Shown here piece by piece: positions 8,067-17,743 of a stretch of DNA of 64,000 nucleotides. The DNA is from Maritimibacter sp. 55A14 (GTDB lineage Bacteria; Pseudomonadota; Alphaproteobacteria; Rhodobacterales; Rhodobacteraceae). The DNA lies in assembly GCF_003122205.1 (NCBI RefSeq), contig NZ_QEYE01000005.1, positions 124,001-188,000 on the forward strand. The letters are read 5' to 3'. Every line of letters starts with the position of its first letter. Positions within the stretch are counted from its first letter, which is position 1. Below the pieces are notes generated by a model. It saw nothing but the letters and a program-made list of their open reading frames with translations. It made no database searches and was not told the origin of the DNA. A program made the translations under genes and the position numbers.

Positions 8067-9278
8067 ATGTGGACCAGCCTGCTTGACCGTTTCCTGTCCG
8101 CGCTGATCCGGCAGGGCAGCCTCGCCGTCACCTATCCCGACGGCAGCCGCCGGGAATATGGCGACGGGACCGGCCACCCGGTTGCGGTGCGGCTCCACGA
8201 CACGGATATCGTGCGCCGGCTGCTGCTGAACCCCGACCTGGCGGCGGGCGAGGGTTATACCGACGGCACGCTGACCATCGAGGGCGACGACCTTTACGGC
8301 TTCCTGTCGCTGGCCAAGACGATGACCGGCGGTGGCCCCTCGCCCCGGCTGCGGCGCGCGGTCAAGAAGCTGCGCAAGCTCAAGCGCCGGGTGTCGCAAT
8401 ACAATCCCGCCGCCCGCGCGCAGGCCAATGTGGCGCATCACTACGACCTCTCGGGCGAGCTATACGATTTATTCCTCGACGCCGACAAACAGTATAGCTG
8501 CGCCTATTTCCGCGATCCCGACGACAGCCTGGAGCAGGCGCAGGCCGACAAGAAGGCGCATATCGCCCGCAAGCTGCAGCTGGAGCCCGGCCAGAGCGTT
8601 CTGGATATCGGCTGCGGCTGGGGCGGCATGGGCCTGACGCTGGCGCGCGACTTCGGGGCGCGGGTGACGGGTGTCACGCTCTCGACCGAGCAGCACGGCG
8701 TGGCCAATGCCCGCGCCCGCGAAGCCGGGCTGGAAGACCGGGCGGCGTTCCGCATCCAGGACTACCGCGCCGTGACGGGGCGTTTCGACCGGATCGTGTC
8801 GGTGGGCATGTTCGAGCATGTCGGCGTGCCGCATTATGCCGAGTATTTCGGTAAAATCAGGGAGTTGTTGACCGAGGACGGGGTCGCGCTGATCCACACG
8901 ATCGGCCGCTACGGCCCGCCGGGCGCGACCAATCCCTGGATCCGGAAATACATCTTCCCCGGCGGCTATGTGCCCGCCATGTCCGAGGCCGTGACCGAGA
9001 TCGAGAAGGCCGGGCTGATGATCACCGATGTGGAGGTGCTGCGGCTCCACTACGCCGAGACGCTGCGCCACTGGCACGCGCGTTTCACCGAGAATATCGA
9101 CCGCGCGCGCGAGATCTATGACGACCGCTTCTGCCGGATGTGGCGCTTCTACCTGGTGGCCTCCGAGATGGGCTTCCGCGAGGGCAAGACCCAGGTTTTC
9201 CAGTTCCAGCTTGCCAGGCGCGGCGAAGCGGTTCCGCTGACGCGCGACTACCTCTATCCGGCGGCGGCTCCAGCCTGA
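8067..9278 (+). CDS. cfa: Cyclopropane-fatty-acyl-phospholipid synthase family protein (copy 2)
   Basis: A 403-residue tandem paralogue of the preceding gene with the same motif order (HHYDLSGELYDLF, QYSCAYF, LDIGCGWGG, GMFEHVGVPHY). The N-terminal 125 residues differ substantially between copies, whereas the catalytic core is almost identical, with a 107-bp stretch (8589-8695 against 7233-7339) differing at one base. The start is preceded by GGGGAG. The two may differ in substrate or regulation through their N-termini, or one may be a modified-lipid methyltransferase rather than a strict Cfa. The family call is secure, the exact lipid product is not. Confidence 0.9.
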   Translation: MWTSLLDRFLSALIRQGSLAVTYPDGSRREYGDGTGHPVAVRLHDTDIVRRLLLNPDLAAGEGYTDGTLTIEGDDLYGFLSLAKTMTGGGPSPRLRRAVKKLRKLKRRVSQYNPAARAQANVAHHYDLSGELYDLFLDADKQYSCAYFRDPDDSLEQAQADKKAHIARKLQLEPGQSVLDIGCGWGGMGLTLARDFGARVTGVTLSTEQHGVANARAREAGLEDRAAFRIQDYRAVTGRFDRIVSVGMFEHVGVPHYAEYFGKIRELLTEDGVALIHTIGRYGPPGATNPWIRKYIFPGGYVPAMSEAVTEIEKAGLMITDVEVLRLHYAETLRHWHARFTENIDRAREIYDDRFCRMWRFYLVASEMGFREGKTQVFQFQLARRGEAVPLTRDYLYPAAAPA

Positions 9279-9297
9279 GCCCCGCCCCGCGCGCCGA

Positions 9298-9954
9298 TCA
9301 GGCCGCGAGTTCCGCGCGGATCAGGCCACGCAGCGAATTGCCGACATGGATCGCCCCCGGCGCGGCCAGCAGGTCGCGGGGCCACAGCACCGCCTCGCGC
9401 GCGCGCCCGTTCTCCAGCAGGCTGCGGCGCAGCACCCCCGGCAGCACCCCGCAATCGAGCAGCGGGGTCAGAAGCGTACCGTCGCGTTCCACGAAGACGT
9501 TGGTGATCGTGCCCTCGCAGACCTCACCGCGCTCGTTCAGAAAGACCATCTCCTGAAGATCGTCGGGCAGCGCCGCGCGCACCCGGTCATAAAGCGCACG
9601 CCGCGTGGTCTTCACGCCGAGCCAGGGATCGGCCGAGTGCAGCCGCTCGGCAGCCAGCCCGATCCGCCAGGGCGCATAGGTCAGTTGCAGCGCCGCCTGT
9701 TCCAGTTCCGGCGCCCCGTCAGCGCCCACCGTCAACCGCAGCCGCATCGGCACAGGTCCCGCCAGGTTGTCCAGCAGCGCACGCGCCGCCGCCAGGTCCA
9801 GCCGGATGCCCAGCCGCGCGCAGGTCCGTTCCAGGCGCGCCAGATGCAGAGCGGCGCGCACCGCCCCCTGTCCGGGCGCATAGCGCAGGGTCTCGACGAC
9901 CTTCAGATCGCCCGGCAACCCGTCGGGACAGGTCTTGCGAAACACGCTCTCCAC
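9298..9954 (-). CDS. Aminotransferase class IV protein (PabC-like)
   Basis: A 218-residue fold-type IV PLP protein. K114 in the segment GVKTTRRALYD fits the catalytic lysine, and EMVFLNERGEVCEGTITNVFV is the family's cofactor-binding strand. The closest role is aminodeoxychorismate lyase (PabC), which releases pyruvate to give p-aminobenzoate for folate. It is shorter than typical PabC (about 260-270), matching the compact form usually found after pabB; no pabB is adjacent here. It ends 19 bases from the convergent cfa copy 2. The upstream region is shared with carB on the other strand. Confidence 0.8.
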   Translation of the reverse strand: MESVFRKTCPDGLPGDLKVVETLRYAPGQGAVRAALHLARLERTCARLGIRLDLAAARALLDNLAGPVPMRLRLTVGADGAPELEQAALQLTYAPWRIGLAAERLHSADPWLGVKTTRRALYDRVRAALPDDLQEMVFLNERGEVCEGTITNVFVERDGTLLTPLLDCGVLPGVLRRSLLENGRAREAVLWPRDLLAAPGAIHVGNSLRGLIRAELAA

Positions 9955-10109
9955 GGATCCTCCTCACAATCGGCGCCGGGTCCAGCGCCGCCCCGCCAGG
10001 CCGCGGCGTCGCGCCCCGGTCAACGGCCCCACAATAGAGCCCGCGCGACCGCAGTTCCAGTTTTGCGGGCGTGCAGCGCGGCCGTGCGCCAAAAACCATC
10101 CATTGCGCC

Positions 10110-10137
10110 TTGAACAGGCCAACAGGGCAGATATAAC
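10110..10137 (+). promoter_or_regulatory. Sigma-70-type promoter of carB
   Basis: TTGAAC (10110-10115) and TATAAC (10132-10137) are separated by 16 bases, a near-consensus housekeeping promoter. It would start transcription near 10144, giving a leader of about 55 bases before the carB ATG at 10200. The spacing and hexamers are read directly from the sequence; activity is inferred. Confidence 0.7.
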
Positions 10138-10199
10138 CCACGCAATTTGCGCGAATGCCGAATCCGCCCCGTCCGGGGCCGCCGACCAGGGGTCAGTCC

Positions 10200-13100
10200 A
10201 TGCCGAAGAGAACCGATATCAGCTCCATCATGATCATCGGCGCGGGGCCCATCATCATCGGTCAGGCTTGCGAGTTCGACTATTCCGGCGCGCAGGCCTG
10301 CAAGGCGCTGAAGGAGGAAGGCTACCGGGTTATCCTGGTGAATTCCAACCCCGCGACGATCATGACCGATCCGGGGCTGGCCGACGCCACCTATATCGAG
10401 CCGATCACGCCCGAGGTCGTCGCACGCATCATCGAGAAGGAACGCCCCGACGCGATCCTGCCCACCATGGGCGGACAGACCGGGCTCAACACCGCGCTGG
10501 CGGTGGCCGACATGGGCGTGCTGGAGAAATTCGGTGTGACGCTGATCGGCGCCAACCGCGAGGCCATCGAGATGGCCGAGGACCGCAAGCTCTTCCGCGA
10601 GGCGATGGACCGGATCGGGCTGGAAAACCCGCGCGCCACCATCGCCAATTCCATCGAGGAGGCGCTGGCCGCGATCGAGCATGTCGGCCTGCCCGCCATC
10701 ATCCGCCCCGCCTTCACGCTGGGCGGCACCGGCGGCGGCGTGGCCTATAACCGCGACGATTACGAGCATTACTGCCGCACCGGCCTCGACGCCTCGCCGG
10801 TCAGCCAGATCCTGATCGACGAGAGCCTGCTGGGCTGGAAGGAATTCGAGATGGAGGTCGTGCGCGACCGCGCCGACAACGCCATCATCGTCTGCGCCAT
10901 CGAAAACGTCGATCCGATGGGCGTGCATACCGGCGACTCGATCACCGTGGCCCCCGCGCTGACGCTGACCGACAAGGAATACCAGATCATGCGCAACGGC
11001 AGCATTGCCGTCCTGCGCGAGATCGGGGTGGAGACCGGCGGATCGAACGTGCAATGGGCCGTGAACCCCGAGGACGGCCGCATGGTGGTGATCGAGATGA
11101 ACCCGCGGGTGAGCCGCTCCTCGGCGCTGGCGTCCAAGGCCACCGGCTTTCCCATCGCCAAGATCGCGGCCAAGCTGGCCGTGGGCTACACGCTCGACGA
11201 GCTGGACAATGACATCACCAAGGTCACACCGGCCAGTTTCGAGCCGACAATAGATTACGTGGTCACCAAGATCCCGCGCTTCGCTTTCGAGAAATTCCCC
11301 GGCTCGCAGGCCACGCTGACCACGGCGATGAAATCGGTGGGCGAGGCGATGGCCATAGGCCGCACGATCCACGAATCGCTGCAAAAGGCGCTCGCCAGCA
11401 TGGAAACCGGACTCTCGGGTTTCGACGAGATCGCCATCGAGGGCGCGCCCGACAAGGCCGCGGTGATCAAGGCGATCAGCGCGCAGACCCCGGACCGGAT
11501 GCGCCTGATCGCGCAGGCGATGCGCGAGGGGCTGGGCGACGACGAGATCCAGGCCGCGACCAGCTTCGATCCGTGGTTCCTGGCCCGTATCCGCGAGATC
11601 GTGGAGGCAGAGGACGCGATCCGCCGCGACGGGTTGCCAGTTTCCGAGGACGGGCTGCGGGCGCTCAAGATGATGGGCTTCACCGATGCAAGGCTGGCCG
11701 ATCTCACCGGACGCGAGGAAGGCCAGGTCCGCCGCGCCCGCACCCGACTGGGCGTGAACGCGGTCTTCAAGCGCATCGACACCTGCGCGGCCGAGTTCGA
11801 GGCCCAGACGCCCTACATGTATTCGACCTACGAGGCCCCGATGATGGGCGAGGTCGAATGCGAGGCCCGGCCCTCCGAGGCGAAGAAAGTGGTCATCCTG
11901 GGCGGCGGGCCGAACCGGATCGGCCAGGGGATCGAGTTCGACTATTGCTGCTGCCACGCCTGTTTCGCACTCAGCGACGCGGGTTACGAGACGATCATGA
12001 TCAACTGCAATCCGGAGACGGTGAGCACCGATTACGACACGTCCGACCGGCTTTATTTCGAGCCGCTGACGCTGGAGCACGTTCTGGAAATCCTGCGGGT
12101 GGAGCGCGAGGCCGGCACGCTGCACGGCGTCATCGTGCAGTTCGGCGGGCAGACGCCGCTGAAACTCGCCCGCGCGCTGGAAGCCGAGGGCATCCCGATC
12201 CTGGGCACCACGCCCGACGCCATCGACCTGGCCGAGGACCGCGAGCGCTTCCAGCGGATGCTGAACGAGAACGGCCTTCGCCAGCCGGTGAACGGGCTCG
12301 CCCGGTCCGAGGCCGAAGCCTTCCGCATCGCGGCCGAAGTCGGCTACCCGCTGGTGATACGCCCCTCCTACGTGCTGGGAGGCCGCGCGATGGAGATCGT
12401 GCGCGACGACGAGCATCTGGATCGCTACATGAAGGAGGCGGTGATCGTCTCGGGCGACAGCCCGGTGCTGCTGGACAGCTATCTGTCCGGCGCGGTGGAG
12501 GTGGATGTCGATGCGCTCTGCGACGGCAGCCGGGTCCATGTCGCGGGCGTCATGCAGCATATCGAGGAGGCCGGCGTGCATTCCGGCGACAGCGCCTGCT
12601 GCCTGCCCCCCTACTCGCTCGACGACGCCACGGTAGCGGAGCTCAAGCGCCAGACCGGCGTCATGGCCAGGGCGCTGGGCGTGGTGGGGTTGATGAATGT
12701 GCAATTCGCCATCAAGGACGGCGAGATCTACGTGCTGGAGGTGAACCCGCGCGCGAGCCGCACCGTGCCTTTCGTCGCCAAGGCCACCGACAGTGCCATA
12801 GCCTCGATTGCGGCGCGCCTGATGGCGGGTGAGAGCCTCGACGCCTTCGCCATGCGCGCGCCGCGCCCGGCAATGACCGAAATGATGAAGCCCGAGCCGA
12901 TTGGCGACCCGTTGACCCTCGCCGCGCCGGAGACGCCCTGGTTCTCGGTCAAGGAGGCGGTGCTGCCCTTCGCGCGCTTCCCCGGCGTGGACACGATCCT
13001 GGGGCCCGAGATGCGCTCCACCGGCGAGGTGATGGGCTGGGACCGGTCCTTCGCGCGGGCTTTCCTGAAGGCGCAGATCGGCGCCGGTGTTTCCCTGCCC

Positions 13101-13493
13101 GAGGAGGGCCGCGTCTTCGTGTCGATCAAGGACGCAGACAAGACGCAGGACATGGCCGCCACCGCGCAGGCGCTGTCCGATATGGGGTTCGGCATCGTGG
13201 CGACACGCGGCACCGCGGCCTTCCTCGACGGCGCCGGGGTGGCCTGCGAGACGGTCAACAAGGTCTATGAGGGGCGCCCCAACATCGTCGACATGCTCAA
13301 GAACGGCGAGATCGCGCTGGTCTTCAACACCACCGAGGGCGCGCAGGCGGTGGAGGACAGCCGCGATATCCGGGCCGTGGCGCTCTACGACAAGATCCCC
13401 TATTTCACCACCGCCGCGGCCAGCCATGCCGCGGTCCTGGCGATCCAGGCCCGCGCCGGGGGCGAGTTGGGCGTCGAGGCGTTGCAGGGCTGA
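10200..13493 (+). CDS. carB: Carbamoyl-phosphate synthase large subunit
   Basis: A 1097-residue ATP-grasp enzyme that makes carbamoyl phosphate from bicarbonate, ATP and glutamine-derived ammonia for arginine and pyrimidine synthesis. The two homologous halves are visible: [13 protein letters not shown] near the N-terminus and [14 protein letters not shown] in the second half, with matching [16 protein letters not shown] and ATP-grasp motifs, followed by the C-terminal allosteric MGS-like domain ([14 protein letters not shown]). Length is standard. Start 10200 gives the usual MPKRTD terminus with AGGGG upstream. The small subunit carA is not in the window, as is common in this group. Confidence 0.97.
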   Translation: MPKRTDISSIMIIGAGPIIIGQACEFDYSGAQACKALKEEGYRVILVNSNPATIMTDPGLADATYIEPITPEVVARIIEKERPDAILPTMGGQTGLNTALAVADMGVLEKFGVTLIGANREAIEMAEDRKLFREAMDRIGLENPRATIANSIEEALAAIEHVGLPAIIRPAFTLGGTGGGVAYNRDDYEHYCRTGLDASPVSQILIDESLLGWKEFEMEVVRDRADNAIIVCAIENVDPMGVHTGDSITVAPALTLTDKEYQIMRNGSIAVLREIGVETGGSNVQWAVNPEDGRMVVIEMNPRVSRSSALASKATGFPIAKIAAKLAVGYTLDELDNDITKVTPASFEPTIDYVVTKIPRFAFEKFPGSQATLTTAMKSVGEAMAIGRTIHESLQKALASMETGLSGFDEIAIEGAPDKAAVIKAISAQTPDRMRLIAQAMREGLGDDEIQAATSFDPWFLARIREIVEAEDAIRRDGLPVSEDGLRALKMMGFTDARLADLTGREEGQVRRARTRLGVNAVFKRIDTCAAEFEAQTPYMYSTYEAPMMGEVECEARPSEAKKVVILGGGPNRIGQGIEFDYCCCHACFALSDAGYETIMINCNPETVSTDYDTSDRLYFEPLTLEHVLEILRVEREAGTLHGVIVQFGGQTPLKLARALEAEGIPILGTTPDAIDLAEDRERFQRMLNENGLRQPVNGLARSEAEAFRIAAEVGYPLVIRPSYVLGGRAMEIVRDDEHLDRYMKEAVIVSGDSPVLLDSYLSGAVEVDVDALCDGSRVHVAGVMQHIEEAGVHSGDSACCLPPYSLDDATVAELKRQTGVMARALGVVGLMNVQFAIKDGEIYVLEVNPRASRTVPFVAKATDSAIASIAARLMAGESLDAFAMRAPRPAMTEMMKPEPIGDPLTLAAPETPWFSVKEAVLPFARFPGVDTILGPEMRSTGEVMGWDRSFARAFLKAQIGAGVSLPEEGRVFVSIKDADKTQDMAATAQALSDMGFGIVATRGTAAFLDGAGVACETVNKVYEGRPNIVDMLKNGEIALVFNTTEGAQAVEDSRDIRAVALYDKIPYFTTAAASHAAVLAIQARAGGELGVEALQG

Positions 13494-13513
13494 GGCCGGC
13501 CTTCCTTTGACCT

Positions 13514-13546
13514 GCCCAAATGGGCTTGAGCGGACACTCGTCCGCT
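13514..13546 (+). terminator. Paired hairpins after carB
   Basis: Two perfect hairpins follow the carB stop: GCCC-AAAT-GGGC (13514-13525) and AGCGGAC-ACTC-GTCCGCT (13529-13546). Neither is followed by a T-run, so they may act as an mRNA 3' end or a weak terminator. About 140 further bases before the convergent gene at 13691 hold nothing recognisable. Confidence 0.4.
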
Positions 13547-13690
13547 GAACCGCGCGGGATCAAGGCCGCAGGCCGCCGCGCGATCACCAGACCGCCTATC
13601 GGGCGCGCCAACCCGCAGCTCGTCTCCAAACCCGCCAACGCCCACAGGGGTCGTCGTCACTGCTTCGGGTCAGATTTTCGGGACGCGCCC

Positions 13691-14317
13691 CTAGATCTCC
13701 TGCCCCTTCTCCAGCAACTCGTCGATCAGCTCGCGCTGGAGTTTCTGGCTGTCGCCGCCGCCATAGACCAGCCCGCCCCCGGAATAGAGCGTACCGTAGC
13801 TCAGGACGAGGTTGACCACCTGCCCGATGCCCGAGATCATCTCGTCACGTTCCAGCGGCGAGAGCGGATGGATGAAGGCCGCCCAGAGCGCCTCCTGCGC
13901 GATGGCGTAACGTGCATCCAGCGCGCTGTCGAAATTGGCCTGCATCATGCGGATCAGCTCGGCCTCCTCCAGCCCCTCGGCCGGACGCACCGGCGCGATG
14001 GCGCGCATCCGGTCGGCGGCCTCGTCGAAGACCACGATCACGGTGACCTCGCGGATGGTCAACTGGAAGGCGTTCGGGGCGGACTGCAATTCGGGGTCGA
14101 GCGCGTGCAGGATGCGGCCCATGCGCTCCAACGTCATCGGCGGCTCCGCCACGTCATCCAGCACCTCCTCGCCGAATGAGAGCGGCGGCTCGTCGCCGGG
14201 CGAATGGTATTCGGGCGCGGTGGCCGCGGGGGGCTCGGGCGCGACGGGATCGGACTGCGCCCCTGCGGTGGCGGGCAGCCCGGCCAGAAACGCGGCGAAG
14301 AAATATTTAAGCGGCAT
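13691..14317 (-). CDS. Exported protein of unknown function
   Basis: A 208-residue protein with a clear signal peptide (MPLKYFFAAFLAGLPATAGAQ, cleavage after about residue 20), then a Pro/Ala-rich linker (21-55) and an alpha/beta domain (about 60-165) containing LTIREVTVIVVFDEAADRMR. The tail has a Gly-rich turn (YSGGGLVYGGGDS) before a charged helix. I do not recognise a named family; the domain pattern recalls YbjN/type III chaperone-like folds, which is only an impression. The ATG at 14317 has GAGG upstream. It is divergent from the formate-channel gene, 140 bases away. Confidence 0.7.
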   Translation of the reverse strand: MPLKYFFAAFLAGLPATAGAQSDPVAPEPPAATAPEYHSPGDEPPLSFGEEVLDDVAEPPMTLERMGRILHALDPELQSAPNAFQLTIREVTVIVVFDEAADRMRAIAPVRPAEGLEEAELIRMMQANFDSALDARYAIAQEALWAAFIHPLSPLERDEMISGIGQVVNLVLSYGTLYSGGGLVYGGGDSQKLQRELIDELLEKGQEI

Positions 14318-14457
14318 GGAAACCTCGCGGATGGACCGATGCGATTCTGGCACAGCCCGCCCGGCAAGGCCACGCACCCTTTGGTGATCGCGAAGGAGGG
14401 TCTTACCCGAACGGGCCGTCCCCGTTAGACATGCGGGACAGCAATCAGGAGGCCCGC

Positions 14458-15234
14458 ATGACCAACCCCACCGGGATCGACGCCTACAAACCCGCCGAAA
14501 TCGCCGCCCAGATGGAACGCGCGGGCGTGGCCAAGGCCCGGTTGCCGCTGATGCGGATGTTCACGCTGGCGGTGCTGGCCGGGGCGTTCATCGGGCTCGG
14601 CGCCGCGGCCTACACGATGACGATGACCGGCGCCGATCCCGGCTTCGGCCCGGCGCGGGTGGTGGGCGGGCTGGTCTTCTCGCTGGGGCTGATCCTGGTG
14701 ATCGTGGGCGGAGCGGAGCTTTTCACCGGCAACGCGTTGATGGTCATGGCGGCGGTGGACCGCAAGATCACCGCGGCCGAACTGCTGCGAAGCTGGGCGG
14801 TGGTCTATGCCGGCAACCTGGCGGGCGGGTTGGGGTTGGCCATGCTCTTCGCGCCGACCGGGCTGCTCGACGGGGCAATGGGCGCCACCGCGGCCTCCAT
14901 CGCCCAGGCCAAGGCCGCGCTGGGGCCGGTCGAGGCCGTCAGCCGCGGCATCCTGTGCAATATCCTTGTCTGCCTCGCGGTCTGGCTGGCGCTGGCGGCG
15001 CGTAGCGTGGCTGGCAAGATCCTGGCGATCCTCTGGCCGATCACCGCTTTCGTGGCACTGGGGTTGGAGCATTCCGTCGCCAATATGTACCTGCTTCCGC
15101 AGGGTATGTTCGCAGGCGCGGGGATCGGTGCCGCGGCGGCACTGGAGAACCTCGCCCTGGTCACGCTGGGCAATGTGATCGGCGGGGCTGGCGGCGTCGC
15201 GCTGGCCTACCGGCTGGCCTATGGTGCGCAATAG
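14458..15234 (+). CDS. Formate/nitrite transporter family protein
   Basis: A 258-residue FNT-family channel, six transmembrane helices, forming pentamers that carry formate, nitrite or related small anions. Family features visible are the N-terminal KPAEIAAQMERAGVAKA helix, the AELFTGNALM loop and the SVANMYLLPQGM helix break late in the protein. AGGAGG sits 6 bases before ATG 14458; the longer frame from 14431 is unlikely. No nitrite reductase, formate dehydrogenase or formate lyase gene is nearby, so the substrate cannot be assigned. Confidence 0.9.
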   Translation: MTNPTGIDAYKPAEIAAQMERAGVAKARLPLMRMFTLAVLAGAFIGLGAAAYTMTMTGADPGFGPARVVGGLVFSLGLILVIVGGAELFTGNALMVMAAVDRKITAAELLRSWAVVYAGNLAGGLGLAMLFAPTGLLDGAMGATAASIAQAKAALGPVEAVSRGILCNILVCLAVWLALAARSVAGKILAILWPITAFVALGLEHSVANMYLLPQGMFAGAGIGAAAALENLALVTLGNVIGGAGGVALAYRLAYGAQ

Positions 15235-15562
15235 GCGCAGGAGCGCGCGCTGCAACGCGCGGGCTTGACTTATCCGCGCCAAGCCGCCATGTGGCTTCAA
15301 ACCGCCGGCTGCCGCGTGAGCAGCCCCGCGCCTGTCGCCCGGCTCCGCCGCGGCTCCGGCGCAAGACGGCCCTTCCCACAGGTTCCCATGTCACGCAGGG
15401 GTCCCGCGACGACGCAAGGCCCGGCGCAATCCCGCCCCGGCGCGTCGCACCCGTTGCACACTCCCCGCGCGCCGGACGCGCACGGGGCCCGATACCGGCG
15501 CATTACAGCGTCCCGATTTTCCCAGTGGCGCAGCCCCTGCGCCCGACCTGAAAGGTTCACTT
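15235..15562. other. Intergenic region focA-like/rhlE-like
   Basis: About 330 G+C-rich bases without a supported gene. It is the leader of the DEAD-box helicase gene, which in many bacteria has a long cold-responsive 5' region; no cold-box or clear promoter was identified. Short overlapping frames here have no recognisable product. Confidence 0.5.
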
Positions 15563-16819
15563 TTGTCTCAATTCGAAGCCCTCGGGCTCTCCCCCCGCCT
15601 GCTGAAGTCCCTCGCATCGCTGGGCTACGAGGTGCCCACGCCGATCCAGGCGCAGGCGATCCCGCTGATCCTGCGCGGCCGCGACCTGATGGGCCTGGCC
15701 CAGACCGGCACCGGCAAGACCGCGGCCTTCGGCCTGCCGCTGATCCATCACCTGATGGCCGAACATGCGCGCCCCGATGCACGTTCCTGCCGGTCGCTGA
15801 TCCTGGCCCCCACGCGCGAGCTGGCCAACCAGATCGCCGACAACCTGCGCGGTTTCACCCGCGGCACGCCCCTGACTGTCACGGTCGTGGTGGGCGGCGC
15901 GTCGCTCAACGTGCAGACCCGCAACCTGCAACGCGGCACCGATATCCTGGTCGCCACGCCGGGCCGTCTGCTCGACCTGATCGAGCGGCGGGCCGTGACG
16001 CTGGCCGCCGCGCGGTTCCTCGTTCTCGACGAGGCCGACCAGATGCTTGACATGGGCTTCATCCACGCGCTGCGCAGGATCGCGCCGCTGCTGGCCAAAC
16101 CGCGCCAGACGCTGCTCTTCTCGGCCACCATGCCCAAGCAGATGGCCGAACTTTCCGCAGCCTATCTGCACGACCCCGAACGCGTCCAGGTCTCGCCGCC
16201 GGGCAAGGCCGCCGACAAGATCACCCAGGAGGTGCATTTCGTAACGCAGGCCGGAAAGACCGCGTTGCTGAAGGAGTTGCTGGCCAAACATCCCAACAGC
16301 CTTTCGCTGGTCTTCGCGCGCACCAAGCACGGGGCCGAGCGGCTGATGAAGTCGCTGGTGGCCGAAGGTTTCCGCGCCGCCTCGATCCACGGCAACAAGA
16401 GCCAGGGCCAGCGCGACCGCGCCCTCAAGGGCTTCCGCGAGGGCCAGATCCGCATTCTCGTGGCCACCGACGTGGCGGCGCGCGGGATCGACATACCCGA
16501 CGTGCGGCAGGTCTACAATTACGACCTGCCGGAGGTGGCGGAAAACTATGTCCACCGGATCGGGCGCACCGCGCGCGCCGGCAAGGACGGGACGGCCATC
16601 GCCTTCTGCACGCCCGGCGATATCGGCCTGCTGCGCGCGGTTGAAAAGATCATGGGCATCAAGGTTGCCGTGGCCAGCGGCGAGGTGCCGCCGGAAAGCG
16701 CCGCCGCCCCGAAAGCGCGCAGCGCCGGACGCGGGAACCATGGCGGAGGAAACACCGCCGCGAAGCCCAGGCGCCAGCGCAGCCGGGCGCGCCGCGGACC
16801 GTCACGCAAGGCCGCCTGA
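15563..16819 (+). CDS. rhlE: DEAD-box ATP-dependent RNA helicase (RhlE-type)
   Basis: A 418-residue helicase that remodels RNA or ribonucleoprotein with ATP. Motifs in order: Q motif (GYEVPTPIQ), motif I (AQTGTGKT), Ia (PTRELANQI), II (DEAD), III (SAT), IV-VI (ATDVAARGID, HRIGRTARAGKDG). A basic Arg/Lys/Gly-rich tail (about 375-418) fits an RNA-binding extension. The start appears to be TTG at 15563, with AAAGG upstream; no in-frame ATG precedes the Q motif. RhlE-type members act in ribosome assembly and cold adaptation; the subtype is inferred from length and tail. Confidence 0.92.
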   Translation: MSQFEALGLSPRLLKSLASLGYEVPTPIQAQAIPLILRGRDLMGLAQTGTGKTAAFGLPLIHHLMAEHARPDARSCRSLILAPTRELANQIADNLRGFTRGTPLTVTVVVGGASLNVQTRNLQRGTDILVATPGRLLDLIERRAVTLAAARFLVLDEADQMLDMGFIHALRRIAPLLAKPRQTLLFSATMPKQMAELSAAYLHDPERVQVSPPGKAADKITQEVHFVTQAGKTALLKELLAKHPNSLSLVFARTKHGAERLMKSLVAEGFRAASIHGNKSQGQRDRALKGFREGQIRILVATDVAARGIDIPDVRQVYNYDLPEVAENYVHRIGRTARAGKDGTAIAFCTPGDIGLLRAVEKIMGIKVAVASGEVPPESAAAPKARSAGRGNHGGGNTAAKPRRQRSRARRGPSRKAA

Positions 16820-16911
16820 GCGCCGAATCCGCAGGCCAAGCCGACGGGGCGCGTGGACGCGCGCCAGGTTAGGAAGTTGGGGCGCGCGTCCGCGCGCTCC
16901 GGAGCCGCGGC

Positions 16912-17373
16912 TCAGGTGGTTTCTTCCTCGAGATGGAGTTTCATGTCGAGCAGGACCTGCTGGAGCGTGGTCGTCTCCTTGATCAGGCGCTTGGCCTCGT
17001 TGACGGTGATGATGCCGTCCTCGATCGACTGGTTGTATTCCGCCATCAGCATCGCGAAACGCTGGCTCAGGGCGATGACATCGGAGTTCACGCCGCCCGG
17101 CGCGTTCCGCTTGCCGCCCTCATAGCTCAGCGTCACGCCGCGCAGATCGGCCAGCGCATTCGTCAGATGGGGATAGCGGGCGGCTTCTTCCAGCGCGGCG
17201 ACGGTATCTATGGGCATAAACCGGTCGGCATGTTCGGGCGCGTCCGAATAGTACCGTCCGAGCGTGGCCTTGGACTTTCCGCTGAGCCCGCAGGCAGCTA
17301 CCAACCCCACATCCTTGACCAAAGCCTCGGTGTGCTTCTTCAGGTACCGGCCGATCAATGGCAACTCCGACAT
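16912..17373 (-). CDS. Putative DNA-binding protein, phage CII-like pattern
   Basis: A 153-residue protein. Residues 20-75 (VAACGLSGKSKATLGRYYS then MPIDTVAALEEAA) resemble the helix-turn-helix region of phage regulatory CII-like proteins; the C-terminal half (85-150) is helical and probably oligomerises. ATG 17373 has AGGGGTGAG upstream. A perfect 8-bp inverted repeat lies about 105 bases upstream and may be its operator. No other phage gene is nearby. The DNA-binding call is inferred from pattern only; it could be a domesticated prophage regulator. Confidence 0.6.
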   Translation of the reverse strand: MSELPLIGRYLKKHTEALVKDVGLVAACGLSGKSKATLGRYYSDAPEHADRFMPIDTVAALEEAARYPHLTNALADLRGVTLSYEGGKRNAPGGVNSDVIALSQRFAMLMAEYNQSIEDGIITVNEAKRLIKETTTLQQVLLDMKLHLEEETT

Positions 17374-17476
17374 ACGCTCACCCCTGGAATTTTCAACCCG
17401 ACACACTCCCCCCGAAGGGGAAAACAGCGCGTCCATTCCCCTTAATGTCCCCGGAAATGTTTGTCACACATTAAGT

Positions 17477-17500
17477 GTTTCGGGTCCCCAATCCCGAAAC
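17477..17500. promoter_or_regulatory. Perfect 8-bp inverted repeat, candidate operator
   Basis: GTTTCGGG and CCCGAAAC are separated by 8 bases. The element is about 105 bases upstream of the CII-like gene and could be its autoregulatory site or a hairpin in its leader. There is no T-run on either side, arguing against a simple terminator. Confidence 0.4.
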
Positions 17501-17609
17501 GTGTAGCGAGTGGCCGGCGTCATTTTGTCCGCGCCGGTTTGGGTGGGGTCCGTCGCCGGTCGGATTTTCGACGTTGGGCGGCGGGCCTGTCAGTCCTGGG
17601 AGGATCATC

Positions 17610-17714
17610 ATGCCGTCCTCCATCCCCCCGGCGCATGCCGGTCCCTGGGCGGCACAAGGTGGTCCTTCCACTGACACACCCGTCCTCAAGGCGCGCGCAT
17701 CCGGTGCCGTATGA
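17610..17714 (+). CDS. Possible small ORF, 34 aa
   Basis: An ATG at 17610 is preceded by GGGAGGA at a good distance and opens a 34-codon frame rich in Pro, Ala and Ser. No homology is recognised and it has no hydrophobic segment. It may be a leader peptide or chance; the main support is the ribosome-binding site. Confidence 0.25.
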   Translation: MPSSIPPAHAGPWAAQGGPSTDTPVLKARASGAV

Positions 17715-17743
17715 TTACGTATCTGTGTTTGCTTATGCCAGTG

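Larger units (their letters stand above)
17374..17743. other. Intergenic region between the CII-like gene and csaA
   Basis: This stretch holds a perfect inverted repeat (17477-17500) and a possible 34-codon ORF (17610-17714), both listed separately. Nothing else recognisable is present. Confidence 0.5.

Noticed and set aside
7233-8695. The two cyclopropane synthases as an assembly duplication
   Set aside because: The N-terminal thirds and the intergenic leaders differ, so they are genuine paralogues.
9719-10141. A minus-strand frame upstream of the class IV aminotransferase as a pabB remnant
   Set aside because: It overlaps the aminotransferase in another frame and shows no chorismate-binding motifs.
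10020-13427. A 1135-codon open frame antisense to carB
   Set aside because: It is the mirror of a highly conserved G+C-rich gene; the product is His/Arg/Asp-rich with no family and no ribosome site.
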